Assembly: GCA_021927905.1 (NCBI GenBank) | Contig: BLLK01000074.1 | Span: 62,001-126,000 of the forward strand | Origin: Chaetoceros tenuissimus | Lineage: Eukaryota; Bacillariophyta; Thalassiosirophyceae; Chaetocerotales; Chaetocerotaceae | Direction: 5' to 3' | DNA: 64,000 nucleotides | Shown here: piece after piece, positions 20,273 through 29,813 of the stretch | Position numbering within the stretch: the first letter of the stretch is position 1 | How the letters are laid out: the number at the start of each line of letters is the position of its first letter | Notes under the pieces: model-generated | The model's input: the letters and a program-made list of their open reading frames with translations, nothing else | The model's database searches: none | What the model was told of the DNA's origin: nothing | Program-made: the position numbers and the translations under genes

Positions 20273-20731
20273 GGCTTAGGTAATAGGCTGTAGTATTGAA
20301 TATGACGATGCAATGATAGTGACTTATGCTTGCAGCTAGTAGTGTAATAGTGAATAGCTGTGCTGATATGCTCTCTTGTTTGTTTCTTGAGAAAAATTGC
20401 TTTTGTGTGCATGTGTCAATGCTGTCATTTGTCATTTGAGTCTGTTGCTGCCTGTCAATAAAGTAAATTAGCACAACATCTGTATTGGTCCCACCTAGAA
20501 AGATTTCATTTTTCATTGTTTCTCGAATGAAAATGAGTCGCTTGTTTGATTGGTTGAGGGTGGGAAAGTAATAGAGGGTATAATTATGAGATTTATTAAG
20601 GAATCAGATTAAAGTCTTTTAAAAGTTTGAGAGAAAAAATAAGGAACATATCGTAAATGTAACTCTTTTATTTTATAAAATGTACATGGCCTTACAAGGC
20701 ATTTTCTGATGACTCCTTCGCTAATCTCTGA
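20273..20731. other. intergenic, 5' flank of MYND gene 8
   Basis: Holds the minus-strand GGGACC element (20413-20503) and leader. The array homology ends at about 20.55 kb; an A/T-rich stretch follows with the 3' end of the next gene. Confidence 0.55.
20413..20503 (-). promoter_or_regulatory. conserved GGGACCAATAC upstream element
   Basis: Minus-strand copy with the core at 20492, 220 bp before the ATG at 20272. GGGACCAATACAG, GACAGGCAGCAACAGACT and a duplicated AAATGACA block are present. Confidence 0.6.
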
Positions 20732-23032
20732 TTAAACGATTTGATTATCATAGCTCATTGCACTGTCATCGTCACCAGCTAGACTACTTTCTGCGAAACT
20801 CAAATCATCCTCCTTGACTGAAGGCTGCCTCTTTGATGCAAAAGCAGCCTTTGGTGGTGTTTTCTTTGGAGTACTCATGTATCTTGTCTCCTTCATTACC
20901 TCAGCAATATCTGAGTCGACTGTGTTTCGTGGTGCTCTTGACTGTGGAGCTCTTGATTGTGATGTTGTCATAGGAGTACTTCTCTTGGATCCATATACTG
21001 CATGGATTCCACCAGTTGCGCTATTTCGGATATGAAGCTCGTAGTCAGGGTCGTGGAAGTTGTCGAGATATTTCAAAGTCTTGTTGTTTGCACGTTGATC
21101 AGCAGTAGAGCTTTGGTAGATTCTGTATCCCATGTATATCGTTGTTAGGAAGGCCACAAATGCACCGACAGAAATTGCAGTAATATCCATGCCACCCAAA
21201 TCACTATTATCATTGATGAATGGATCGTCGTCTTTACCTGTAATTTCTGATGTTGTCTTCATTGCACCAGTGCCTTTCTCAACAGACATTACAAAAATAT
21301 CACTCGCTTCTGCACCAGAGGTTTGTAGAGTCTCCTTTTCTCTGAATCTCATCATGCTTCCTCTAGTATTTCCAAGAAGGATAGCATTTCCATCATCGTC
21401 ACAAACAATACCATTTCCTCTAGCAAGCCAATCATTCTCAGTAGAACCAACTTGCTTAACAAAATTTGCCTTTCCATTTGAACTATCGTAGTTTGCAACA
21501 AAAATATCGTCTCCACCTGCGGATGCAGTAGCCTCAGTTTTGAGCTTAATCTTGTCACCATCGGCGATAGTACCTGCCATGTATACAACATCGTCTCCAG
21601 GAGAGACTGCACATCCATATGAAATTGCATCTCTTCCCAAAGTTCCACCAAGTTGTCTAGTCCACTCACGTTCAAGTGTATCAATATTCACCTTCATAAT
21701 GAAACCATGTCTACTGTGTCTTCCACTTGGATCCTTGGAAAGATCATGAGGTTCCATATCATCAGCAACTAGACCTCTTGTTTCTCCTACAACATAGAAA
21801 GATGTAGGTTTATCGATAGAAGTGTCAACACAAGTTCCCTTGAATACTACATCCTCCTCCTCAAGCTCGATTCTAGTAGACTTGATCATCTTTCCTTCAG
21901 TGTCGAAAGTGGTGATGAAACCTGCCTTGTAGTTGAAAGCCTCTTCGGTGTAATCAGCATCTGGGTTCTCACCACCGAAAGCAGCACCATACCCGCTAGT
22001 TGTTCCTACTAGCAGCAATAAATCATCTCGCACAGAGTTAATCTTGCGAGAAACATACTTGAGGTCAGAAATCTGCAAGTAATGTTCAGTAAAGATATCA
22101 TCGTAGGTGATGGAAGGACTCAATAGTTCAGTCCATTCCTTTCTCAAAGTCTGCTTCAATCCGCCTTCGTCATTCTCAACTCCAAGAAGATCCGCTTCTT
22201 CCTGATCAAAGTTCATTTCCGCCTGAGATTTAGTAACGACTTTCTTCAAGAAGACACTGTAGTGATCACCATATTCTGGCTCATCCATACCACCTGCAGC
22301 AGCAGTATCAGGTCTCTTATCGAGATTTGTTCCTAAAGAATTCTTATCCTTGAATGGACTCGAAAGGGAAACAACATACATTGATCCCTCATCTCCTGCC
22401 AATGGTGCAGGATTCGCAGCAATAGCAATGGGGTACTGTACTTCATGATCATTCAAAAGAGCCCCTCCTGCAAGAGAACCCTTTACACTATTGATACCAA
22501 ACAAATTACTCGAAATATCAAGATCGAGATTGAGCAAAAATCCATATACAGTAGAAAGTGGCGTTCCTAGAAAACGAAGCGAGGTAAGAAAGCCTCCCGA
22601 GTTGGTATGTCCAGCAGCAACAATCTTGGTCTTTCCATCTTTGGAAGGGAGAAAGGTAAGTGCCGAACATGATTCTTCTACATCTTCCTTTCCAAATCGT
22701 CGACTATATGCAAGATTCATAGTCTGACCCTGTTCAGGTCTTGCCAACACGGCCAAGAAGCAATCAGGCTCATCGAGTTCTTCTAATTCTGCAATCTGAC
22801 TTTCGGAATGCTTGGCTCTGGACCAGTAGCTCCAATATGTACTTCCTACAATGTAAGCAGCCTTTTGAGCAGAATCATAGTGGATTGAACTTGCATAGGA
22901 GTTACTGGTATCTTTAATGTTTGCAGTAGACTTGAAGCCACCACTTTGAAATCCATAGATGGTAATGTCTTTTGCAGCTAGTAATACTTTGGTCTGACAC
23001 GACCAAAGTAGAAGGCAGAGTAACTTGTTCAT
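20732..23032 (-). CDS. type I membrane protein with propeller-like extracellular repeats
   Basis: A 766-aa protein with an N-terminal signal peptide (MNKLLCLLLWSCQTKVLLA). A large extracellular region of about 590 residues has recurring segments of the type YVVGxTxG, VYMAGTI, AILLGNTRGSM and FVANYDSSNG, as in SBBP/beta-propeller-like repeats. One membrane segment lies near residues 614-636 (ISVGAFVAFLTTIYMGYRIY). The cytoplasmic tail of about 130 residues is basic then Ser/Asp-rich. No catalytic motif. Probably a cell-surface protein; the ligand is unknown. The repeat assignment is from visual pattern only. Confidence 0.7.
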   Translation of the reverse strand: MNKLLCLLLWSCQTKVLLAAKDITIYGFQSGGFKSTANIKDTSNSYASSIHYDSAQKAAYIVGSTYWSYWSRAKHSESQIAELEELDEPDCFLAVLARPEQGQTMNLAYSRRFGKEDVEESCSALTFLPSKDGKTKIVAAGHTNSGGFLTSLRFLGTPLSTVYGFLLNLDLDISSNLFGINSVKGSLAGGALLNDHEVQYPIAIAANPAPLAGDEGSMYVVSLSSPFKDKNSLGTNLDKRPDTAAAGGMDEPEYGDHYSVFLKKVVTKSQAEMNFDQEEADLLGVENDEGGLKQTLRKEWTELLSPSITYDDIFTEHYLQISDLKYVSRKINSVRDDLLLLVGTTSGYGAAFGGENPDADYTEEAFNYKAGFITTFDTEGKMIKSTRIELEEEDVVFKGTCVDTSIDKPTSFYVVGETRGLVADDMEPHDLSKDPSGRHSRHGFIMKVNIDTLEREWTRQLGGTLGRDAISYGCAVSPGDDVVYMAGTIADGDKIKLKTEATASAGGDDIFVANYDSSNGKANFVKQVGSTENDWLARGNGIVCDDDGNAILLGNTRGSMMRFREKETLQTSGAEASDIFVMSVEKGTGAMKTTSEITGKDDDPFINDNSDLGGMDITAISVGAFVAFLTTIYMGYRIYQSSTADQRANNKTLKYLDNFHDPDYELHIRNSATGGIHAVYGSKRSTPMTTSQSRAPQSRAPRNTVDSDIAEVMKETRYMSTPKKTPPKAAFASKRQPSVKEDDLSFAESSLAGDDDSAMSYDNQIV

Positions 23033-23559
23033 TTCACTTCCTTATTTTACACTTTTATAGGATGACTAAGAAGGAATAGGTTGTTTATCTAGTGCAGGTT
23101 GAAGGAGTTAATTACTCTTTGAAACTTGGAATTGATTGTGCAGTACCAATACTTACAATTGAGTTGGTGTTTGGCCTTCTCTGTGCAAGAAGCAAGAAGT
23201 GTGATACTTTTCGAAGAAAGGTGCTCTCACACAAAACATGAGAGTGATAATGTGATATTTTTGGCCAGAGAGTTTGAGAAGAGTCATTTTTGGCTAGTTT
23301 TATGTAATTTCAACCTAGTCGTATTGTCGTAGAGAAGCCAATTTTCATTTTTTTTTGAAATGAAAAAATAAAACCCCCAAATAATTTCACCCTTTGTTCT
23401 TCTAAGTTCCAATCCCATAGAAAAAATAATAGAGTAGCTTGTTTTTCATTATTTTTAAAATGTTTATCATAGGTGCTACAATGTGTTCGCTAGGTTTATA
23501 AAATTCTTGTGAATTGCATTTTCAGAAACATAATTTTCTTGCAGCTTCTTTCTTCCTTC
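23033..23559. other. intergenic
   Basis: No supported gene. A/T-rich with homopolymer runs near 23348-23380. It separates two minus-strand genes and should hold the promoter of the membrane-protein gene. Confidence 0.5.
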
Positions 23560-24600
23560 TCAATCTGAATTTGCATTGGCAAAGAGACCAGTGTAGGTAG
23601 ATGCAGTCAATTCATTACCACTAGTCATGGGAAATTCAGGTTGTAGTTTCGTACGTGTCTTGATCCGATAAGCTTCGACGGTAACTCCACTGACATTACT
23701 TTCAATTGCACCAGCAACTATCCCCGCAAGTTCATCTCTGCCTAGACCTCCACCTATCAAATCACCTTGATTCAGTTCAATGTCACTTGCACCCCCTTTT
23801 GATTTTCCACTCAATAATACTCCAGGACGAATAATGACATAATTCTTTCCAAGAATCTGTTTGCATTTTGTCTCCCCATTCAATTTAGCATCCATGATTT
23901 TGTCCATATATCCGCCTATAGTATTTGTAATTTGAAAACTCTTGGATTGAGGTCTATCCACAGCCAAAGCAGAAATTAAAATCAATCTTGCACCAATTTC
24001 TTTACACGCTAAAGCAACATTTTCAACTCCAACATCATCGACATCAAATGAATTTCCACCCTGTTTACTTGCGGATGCAGCATACACTACATAATTCGGT
24101 GATGATTCTTTCAAGGCTTGAAAAACACCATTGGCATCTCTGACATCTACCGACCCTGGATACAAGGATAAACGTTCCTTGGTGGAAGGTGGCAATTTGA
24201 CAATTTGAAATGGATCTTTTCCAGAGCGTGTCATGATCATTCCATTCATTTTATATGCATCACTTGCGATTGTTTCAGCTACTGACATTCCTGTTCTACC
24301 GCTTCCCCCAATGATTGCTACTCGTTTGTTGGAATTGTTTGTAGCATCTTCTAGTGCAAATGTAGGCGATGGAAATGCAGTGTAGATACCGACAGTACTG
24401 ACGGTTGAAATAAGTTTTACCAGCGATTGTCGTCTAGTTTCGGTAGTAGCAGATGCACTACCTATTTGAGTAGAAACGAGACTTTCAGTTGATGCTGGTA
24501 TCAGGTTTGCATGATTCTTGATGGAGAATCCAAAAGCAGCACCAGCTAAAGAATTCAGTAGGAGGTACAAGATGCTGCAGTGAGTAGCCAATGACTTCAT
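23560..24600 (-). CDS. plastid atypical SDR / NAD(P)-binding protein with lumen-type signal
   Basis: A 346-aa NAD(P)-binding Rossmann protein of the atypical SDR/NmrA type. The nucleotide-binding motif GGSGRTG is at 98-104, and the order of conserved segments (YAASASKQG, LILISALAVDRP, YVIIRPGVLLSG) fits that fold. The N terminus is tripartite: a signal peptide, an ASAFAP-like site (GAAFGFS, residues 20-26), then a twin-Arg segment (RRQSLVKL, 56-63), a hydrophobic stretch and a TFA-LED cleavage site near 82. That layout predicts targeting to the thylakoid lumen by the Tat route. The substrate is unknown. Localisation is inferred. Confidence 0.8.
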   Translation of the reverse strand: MKSLATHCSILYLLLNSLAGAAFGFSIKNHANLIPASTESLVSTQIGSASATTETRRQSLVKLISTVSTVGIYTAFPSPTFALEDATNNSNKRVAIIGGSGRTGMSVAETIASDAYKMNGMIMTRSGKDPFQIVKLPPSTKERLSLYPGSVDVRDANGVFQALKESSPNYVVYAASASKQGGNSFDVDDVGVENVALACKEIGARLILISALAVDRPQSKSFQITNTIGGYMDKIMDAKLNGETKCKQILGKNYVIIRPGVLLSGKSKGGASDIELNQGDLIGGGLGRDELAGIVAGAIESNVSGVTVEAYRIKTRTKLQPEFPMTSGNELTASTYTGLFANANSD

Positions 24601-25187
24601 GTTTTCCTAAGTCGATGAGAAGCTCCCTTTATCAGCTAGAAACTAAAACACAAAAAGTATATGGTATAGCACAATAAAGGAACATCAATTAACTCTAACA
24701 CACTCCTACGCACGGATGAGGATATCAGGGTATCAGGGTTAGTTTTACCAAAAATGGTCTCTCGTCATTGGAGTTTCTTTATGCCTAGCCACATGATATT
24801 ATGTAGCACGTCTTTTCATTCTTGTAGTCATTGGTCTTGGTTTTAGACTATGTAAAAAGGGAAAAGGTAAAAGGGAAAAGGTAAAAGGTAAAAGCATGAG
24901 GTAAAGTTCAATTAGAGTTGATTTGAGTTGGGAGCAAGTCCATAGGCATGTTGAATATGAATGTATGAGATGAAAACCAAACGGTTACTTCTAAATTACT
25001 GTACAGAAGGATGATGTAAAAACTTAATGTTATAATGAATTACAAATGCCGTGATATGTATGTCTTGAAGTCAGCAAAAAGTTGTCTTGGTAGACCTTAA
25101 AATAATAAGGAGAAGAGATAGACACGCAACGTTTGAAGTAACTCCGAAAGATTCTGTTGGGTTAGGGCAAAGAAGAGGACTCTTATT
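24601..25187. other. intergenic, 3' flank of BTB-TLDc gene A
   Basis: From about 24745 to the stop codon it is homologous to 26858-27272, the 3' flank of the tandem paralog. It includes a short tandem repeat (24855-24894). Confidence 0.65.
24855..24894. repeat. short GGGAAAAGGTAAAA tandem repeat
   Basis: About three imperfect units of gggaaaaggtaaaa. Not present in the equivalent flank of the paralog. Confidence 0.7.
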
Positions 25188-26723
25188 TCAAACCTGGTAG
25201 ACTTCGTAATCAGCCAAATCACCACAAAAGCATGAATAGGTCAGATTACATGGACGATCATATGCTCTTCCGAGATTACTCGTTGATAATCTTCCTTGGA
25301 TAGAGAAATCATGGCCACCCCCAAATGTAGGGCCGTATGCAGAAGTGGTGTAAATCGCGGTACTCTCTTGTCCATTTTTAATCTTCATCTTGATAGGATT
25401 GGGACTCAAAAGAAAGAGAAATGATTCAAAAGAGCTGTTGTAGCTATTAATGATTGATTGCCATGATACATCAGTGTATCCACCGAATACTTTGTCGTCA
25501 TTCAAGCTTTTAGCGACAACAATGGTGTTGCCCTTATTATCACAGTGTCTGTGAAAGTCAGAAGCATTCCATCCATCACGAGATGCGCGATACAATAAAG
25601 TTGGTTTTTCACTTCTACCTGCGTCTTTCAACCACTGCTTGAGTGTCTTCTTTTGCTGGAAGGTCATTACAGTACTAAACATAGCACTATCTGATGGGAA
25701 GATACTTTCCATCATGGAACATGAATACTCAGTTTCAAATAGATCGAAATCTTTTTCAGAAACTTTACCGAGCATCATTTTGCTTTGGAAATAAGCCAAA
25801 AGTTCTTTTAGAGCTTCGCGAGGATACTCCATTAGAATGCACTTTCTTCCTTGGTCTGCAATGATGGTATGTTCATCAATCCAGTCAGTATTGAGAACAT
25901 CTTTCGCAATCTTACAGTCTTTCTCGGCACAGAGAGTGGATTTCTTGTAACAGAGAATATCTCCATTGATATAGAGAGTCACTACACCATTGTAGACAGG
26001 GCCCTTTGCGATGTTGACAAATGATTCTTGGTCGGTGTCAGAAGAGAAGCTTTTGACGTCGTCGCAAATACCTGATTGCTTGGTTTCATTAGAATTTACG
26101 TCCTCGCCCGACTCAGTAAAATAGGATACAAAAGACTCCTCATCTTCCAGCTGTTGCTCCAATACATCTAGATTCTTCATCATTTCATTCAACAAAGCGT
26201 GCTCGTCTTGATCTTTCTGTGAGGATGAAGCAGCAACTTTGGTATCCTCATTTGCTCTCTCGGCCAATTTGAAGAATTCAATCAGATCATCCATATCTGA
26301 AGGCAAATCAGGAGTATGTTTGCCACCACCAGCAAGCTTGTAAGTATACAAGTAGTCCAAGATCTTCCTGAACGCATCTGGATCGACATCCATGAAAACT
26401 CTATTCTTCTCATCACGAAGAAGTTTACTTTCCCAGCGCCCACTAAAAAGTGCCGCGAGACGGCTTCCCTTCACAGCAGTGAGAGTATCGCGACGTGCAA
26501 ACATCTCAGTTCCACAGACATTGAGATGAATGATATCAGATGGGGCAGCACTTGTGCCACCATTCTGAGTAGCAAGGGCAGCTTGACGGTCAAGAATATT
26601 CTGATGACGAGTCTCCATAGCGTCTTGCTTCTCATTCAGTTTCTGGATCTTGTCCTGTATCTTTTGCTTGAAATCCTCGAGGCCGGTAGACTGAACGTTA
26701 GATGTAGACTTGTCGGTTTTCAT
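25188..26723 (-). CDS. BTB/POZ-TLDc domain protein A
   Basis: A 511-aa protein. I place the start at 26723 (MKTDKSTSN) because the tandem paralog starts at the same point; an in-frame ATG at 26738 would add five residues. The N terminus is a coiled coil (about 12-50), followed by a T1-type BTB/POZ domain (about 60-125, with IIHLNVCGTEMF and FRKILDYLYTYKL). A Ser/Asp/Glu-rich linker leads to a second BTB-like segment around VYNGVVTLYINGD. The C-terminal ~150 residues are a TLDc domain (LLYRASRDGWNASDFHRHCD, VFGGYTDVSW). TLDc proteins are linked to oxidative-stress responses and V-ATPase binding in other eukaryotes; BTB suggests oligomerisation or a CUL3 adaptor role. Confidence 0.88.
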   Translation of the reverse strand: MKTDKSTSNVQSTGLEDFKQKIQDKIQKLNEKQDAMETRHQNILDRQAALATQNGGTSAAPSDIIHLNVCGTEMFARRDTLTAVKGSRLAALFSGRWESKLLRDEKNRVFMDVDPDAFRKILDYLYTYKLAGGGKHTPDLPSDMDDLIEFFKLAERANEDTKVAASSSQKDQDEHALLNEMMKNLDVLEQQLEDEESFVSYFTESGEDVNSNETKQSGICDDVKSFSSDTDQESFVNIAKGPVYNGVVTLYINGDILCYKKSTLCAEKDCKIAKDVLNTDWIDEHTIIADQGRKCILMEYPREALKELLAYFQSKMMLGKVSEKDFDLFETEYSCSMMESIFPSDSAMFSTVMTFQQKKTLKQWLKDAGRSEKPTLLYRASRDGWNASDFHRHCDNKGNTIVVAKSLNDDKVFGGYTDVSWQSIINSYNSSFESFLFLLSPNPIKMKIKNGQESTAIYTTSAYGPTFGGGHDFSIQGRLSTSNLGRAYDRPCNLTYSCFCGDLADYEVYQV

Positions 26724-27272
26724 TTTGAGATATATCAAATGAAATTGACTTGTGATTGTGGAAAATGAGATGTGTTATGTAAAGAGTAAAAAGCCAAAGC
26801 CACAAAGAACAATATTTATATTGATGTGTCATGTGGTGTTGATTGCAAATTCAATGTCAAAAATCAAAAATCGTCTCTCCGCCGTCATTGGATTTCTCTA
26901 GGCCTAGCCATATAATATGTAGCACGCATTTGAAAAATTGTCATTGTTCACGTGGGGACTGTAAAAAGGAAAAAGGACCTATGAAAATGGTATGAAGGAT
27001 TAATGCTCAGCTAGAGTTGAAACTAAGTTCATAGATATGTTGAATTTGAGTGTATGAGTTGAAGACGAAAGGTTTTCTTCTAAAATGAAAAAAATAAATA
27101 TACAAAATCCTATTGTTATAATAAATTACAAGTGCCGTGATATGCGTGTCTTGAAGTCAGCAAAAAGTTGTCTTGGGATTCCTTTTATAAATAGGAAAAA
27201 GAGAGACATGCAACGTTTGAAGTAATTTCGAAGGATTCTATCAGGTGAAGGAATGTGAAAAGGACTATTGGT
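26724..27272. other. intergenic between the BTB-TLDc genes
   Basis: About 26858-27272 is a diverged copy of 24745-25187. The remaining ~130 bp should hold the promoter of gene A. No other gene seen. Confidence 0.65.
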
Positions 27273-28835
27273 TCAAACCTGATAGACTTCGTAATCAGCC
27301 AAGTCACACTGAAGGGAGGAATAAATGAGATTAGATGGCTGATCATATGTGTCTCCAAGAATGCTAGTACATCGTTTTCCTTGGATAGAGAGATCATTTC
27401 CACCTCCAAAGCTAGGACCATATGTAGAACAACCGGTGTAAATCGCATAACTCTCTTGTCCACTCTTAATCTTCATCTTGATAGGATTGTCACTAAGAAC
27501 AAAAAGGAATGAACCATAGGAGGTGTAATTGTATTGACGGCCGTCACTACTCCAAGCTATATCAGTATATCCACCGAATACTTCCCCATCATTTGAGCTT
27601 TTAGCGACAACAATGGTGTTGCCCTTATTATCACAATGTCTGTGAAAGTCCGAAGCATCCCATCCATCACGAGATGCACGATACAATAAAGTTGGTTTCT
27701 CACTTCTACCTGCGTCGTCCAACCACTGTCGAAGCGTCTTCTTTTGATGGAATGTAATAACAGTACTTTCGTCGAAAAACCACCCTTGTAAAATAGCACT
27801 ATCTGATGGGAAGATACTTTCCATCATGGAAACTGAATACTCAGCTCCGAACAGATCGAAACCTTTTTCAGAAACTTTGCCGAGCATCATTTTGCTTTGG
27901 AAATAAGCCAAAAGTTCTTTTAGAGCTTCACGAGGATATTCCATTAGAATACACTTTCTTCCTTGGTCTGTAACGATGGTGTGCTCATCGATCCAGTCAG
28001 AATTACTGATATCTTTCGCAATCTTACAGTCTTTCTCAGAACAAAGAGTTGAAGTCCTGTAACGAAGAATATCTCCATTGATAAAGAGAGTCACTAATCC
28101 ATTGTAAACAGGCCCCTTTGCGATATTGGCAAATGACTCGTCAGAAGAGAAGCTTTTGACGTCATCTAAAATACCAGATGAAGATTGCTTAGTTTCATTA
28201 GCGTTCACATCATCGTCCGTAGACTCAGTAAAGTAAGATACAAAAGATTCCTCGTCTTCCAACTGTTTCTCCAATACATCTAGATTCTTCATCATTTCAT
28301 CCAACATTGCGTGCTCGTCTTGATCTTTCTGTGAGGATGAAGCAGCAACTTTCGTATCCTTACTAGCTCCATCATCAAGTTTGAAAAATTCAATAAGATC
28401 AGCCGTGTCTGAAGGCATATCAGGAGTATGTTTACTTTCAGCAGCAAGCTTGAAAGTATACAAGTAGTCCAAGATCTTTCTGAACGCATCTGAATCGACA
28501 TCCATGAAAACTCTATTCTTCTCATCACGACGAAGTTTAGATTCCCAACGCCCACTAAAGAGTGCCTCAAGTCGACTTCCCTTCACAGTAGTGAGGGTAT
28601 CGCGACGTGCAAACATCTCAGTTCCACAGACATTGAGACGAATGATATCAGATGGAGATGCATCTGTACCACCATTCTGATTAGCGAGGGCAGCTTGGCG
28701 GTCAAGAATATTCTGATGACGAGTCTCCATAGCGTCTTGCTTCTCATTCAGTTTCTGGATCTTGTCCTGTATCTTTTGCTCGAAATCCTCGAGGCCGGTG
28801 GACTGAATGTTAGATGTAGACTTGTCGGTTATCAT
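27273..28835 (-). CDS. BTB/POZ-TLDc domain protein B
   Basis: A 520-aa tandem paralog of the next gene downstream, with the same order: coiled coil, T1-type BTB (about 58-125), acidic linker, second BTB-like segment (VYNGLVTLFINGD), C-terminal TLDc (YRASRDGWDASDFHRHCD, VFGGYTDIAW). Compared with paralog A it has a short insertion (LQGWFFDESTV) before the TLDc region and a two-residue SS insertion in the linker. Both proteins end in ADYEVYQV. No frameshift or intron, so both copies look functional. Function is inferred as for copy A. Confidence 0.88.
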   Translation of the reverse strand: MITDKSTSNIQSTGLEDFEQKIQDKIQKLNEKQDAMETRHQNILDRQAALANQNGGTDASPSDIIRLNVCGTEMFARRDTLTTVKGSRLEALFSGRWESKLRRDEKNRVFMDVDSDAFRKILDYLYTFKLAAESKHTPDMPSDTADLIEFFKLDDGASKDTKVAASSSQKDQDEHAMLDEMMKNLDVLEKQLEDEESFVSYFTESTDDDVNANETKQSSSGILDDVKSFSSDESFANIAKGPVYNGLVTLFINGDILRYRTSTLCSEKDCKIAKDISNSDWIDEHTIVTDQGRKCILMEYPREALKELLAYFQSKMMLGKVSEKGFDLFGAEYSVSMMESIFPSDSAILQGWFFDESTVITFHQKKTLRQWLDDAGRSEKPTLLYRASRDGWDASDFHRHCDNKGNTIVVAKSSNDGEVFGGYTDIAWSSDGRQYNYTSYGSFLFVLSDNPIKMKIKSGQESYAIYTGCSTYGPSFGGGNDLSIQGKRCTSILGDTYDQPSNLIYSSLQCDLADYEVYQV

Positions 28836-29247
28836 TTTGAGAGTTGTCAGCTGAAACTGTCTATGAGGAAATTAACGTTTTGTTAGTCGATATGTCTAAA
28901 TGCTCTTTTAGGAAGTATATTCTCTCGTACTTACTTTACACTTATGATAATGAGTCTGCAATGAAGCAAGTTAGGAATTTATGAGATGTGATTTGATGTG
29001 ACGGAAAGAATAAAAGCAACATCCACGGTTCGAAAGTATTAGTCGTGTTTAGGAATAGAATATGGAAATAGGAATAGATTTTGATGACAGTATGAATCGA
29101 ATCGCAGAATTTAAAATTGTGTCAGATCTTATCACGAGGATTGAATGGGACAGACTCGAAGATAAGATAGGGCGGAAGTGAAAGTCCATCTTTCTCCCTA
29201 TTGTTGTTCCAAATATTGAGCACAGTCTAAGCCTCTACTAAAGTATC
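28836..29247. other. intergenic, divergent promoter region
   Basis: Lies between BTB-TLDc gene B (-) and the small secreted-protein gene (+), so it should hold both promoters. No further signal recognised. Confidence 0.5.
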
Positions 29248-29535
29248 ATGGTATCGTTTCTGAAAATTGCAAGTCTAACCTCCTTACTATTCATTCTCAT
29301 GCATATGTTGGAATATGTAAGTGCAGGTCCTATTGTAGCTGGATCTGGTGTTGCTATGTGCTATTCGGCTTGCAATGCAGGATATGTCACTTGTATGATG
29401 GGCTGTGGCTTGGTGGCTGGAGTTGCAGGTCCGTTGGCTGGACCTGCAGCAGCAGCATGTTCAGTAACTCAAGGCGCTTGTATGTCCGCTTGTACTGTAG
29501 GTGGCTTGGCTGCAGTTACTGCTCCTACTCCATGA
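29248..29535 (+). CDS. small secreted Cys/Ala/Gly-rich protein
   Basis: A 95-aa protein with a signal peptide ending near VSAG (residue 27). The mature part is about 68 residues with paired Cys motifs: CYSAC, CMMGC, a single Cys and CMSAC, with Ala/Gly stretches in between. The pattern CxxxC-x7-CxxxC-x17-C-x6-CxxxC resembles small secreted proteins annotated as zygote-specific in some algae; that link is from memory of the pattern and not secure. The short intronless gene on + is isolated between minus-strand genes. Confidence 0.6.
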   Translation: MVSFLKIASLTSLLFILMHMLEYVSAGPIVAGSGVAMCYSACNAGYVTCMMGCGLVAGVAGPLAGPAAAACSVTQGACMSACTVGGLAAVTAPTP

Positions 29536-29813
29536 AATGCAAAATACCTTAGCCGAAAAAGATATACTGATTTCGGTAACAGACATGGCATGAGAAAACT
29601 TTTGTAAAGTTGGTAAAGTTGAGATTGAATTCCATGTAAAATAGTCTTCATGTGCTGGTTTTGAATGATGAAGTACAAGTCGGCGTTCCGGAGATTTGAC
29701 AACCTCACTTTATATACAATAAAAATGGATAAATATGCACCACTTTCAAGCATGAAGGTACAACCCTTTATAGTTATGAATTCAATTTCCTTGACCTCCT
29801 GGATTTGAACCTC

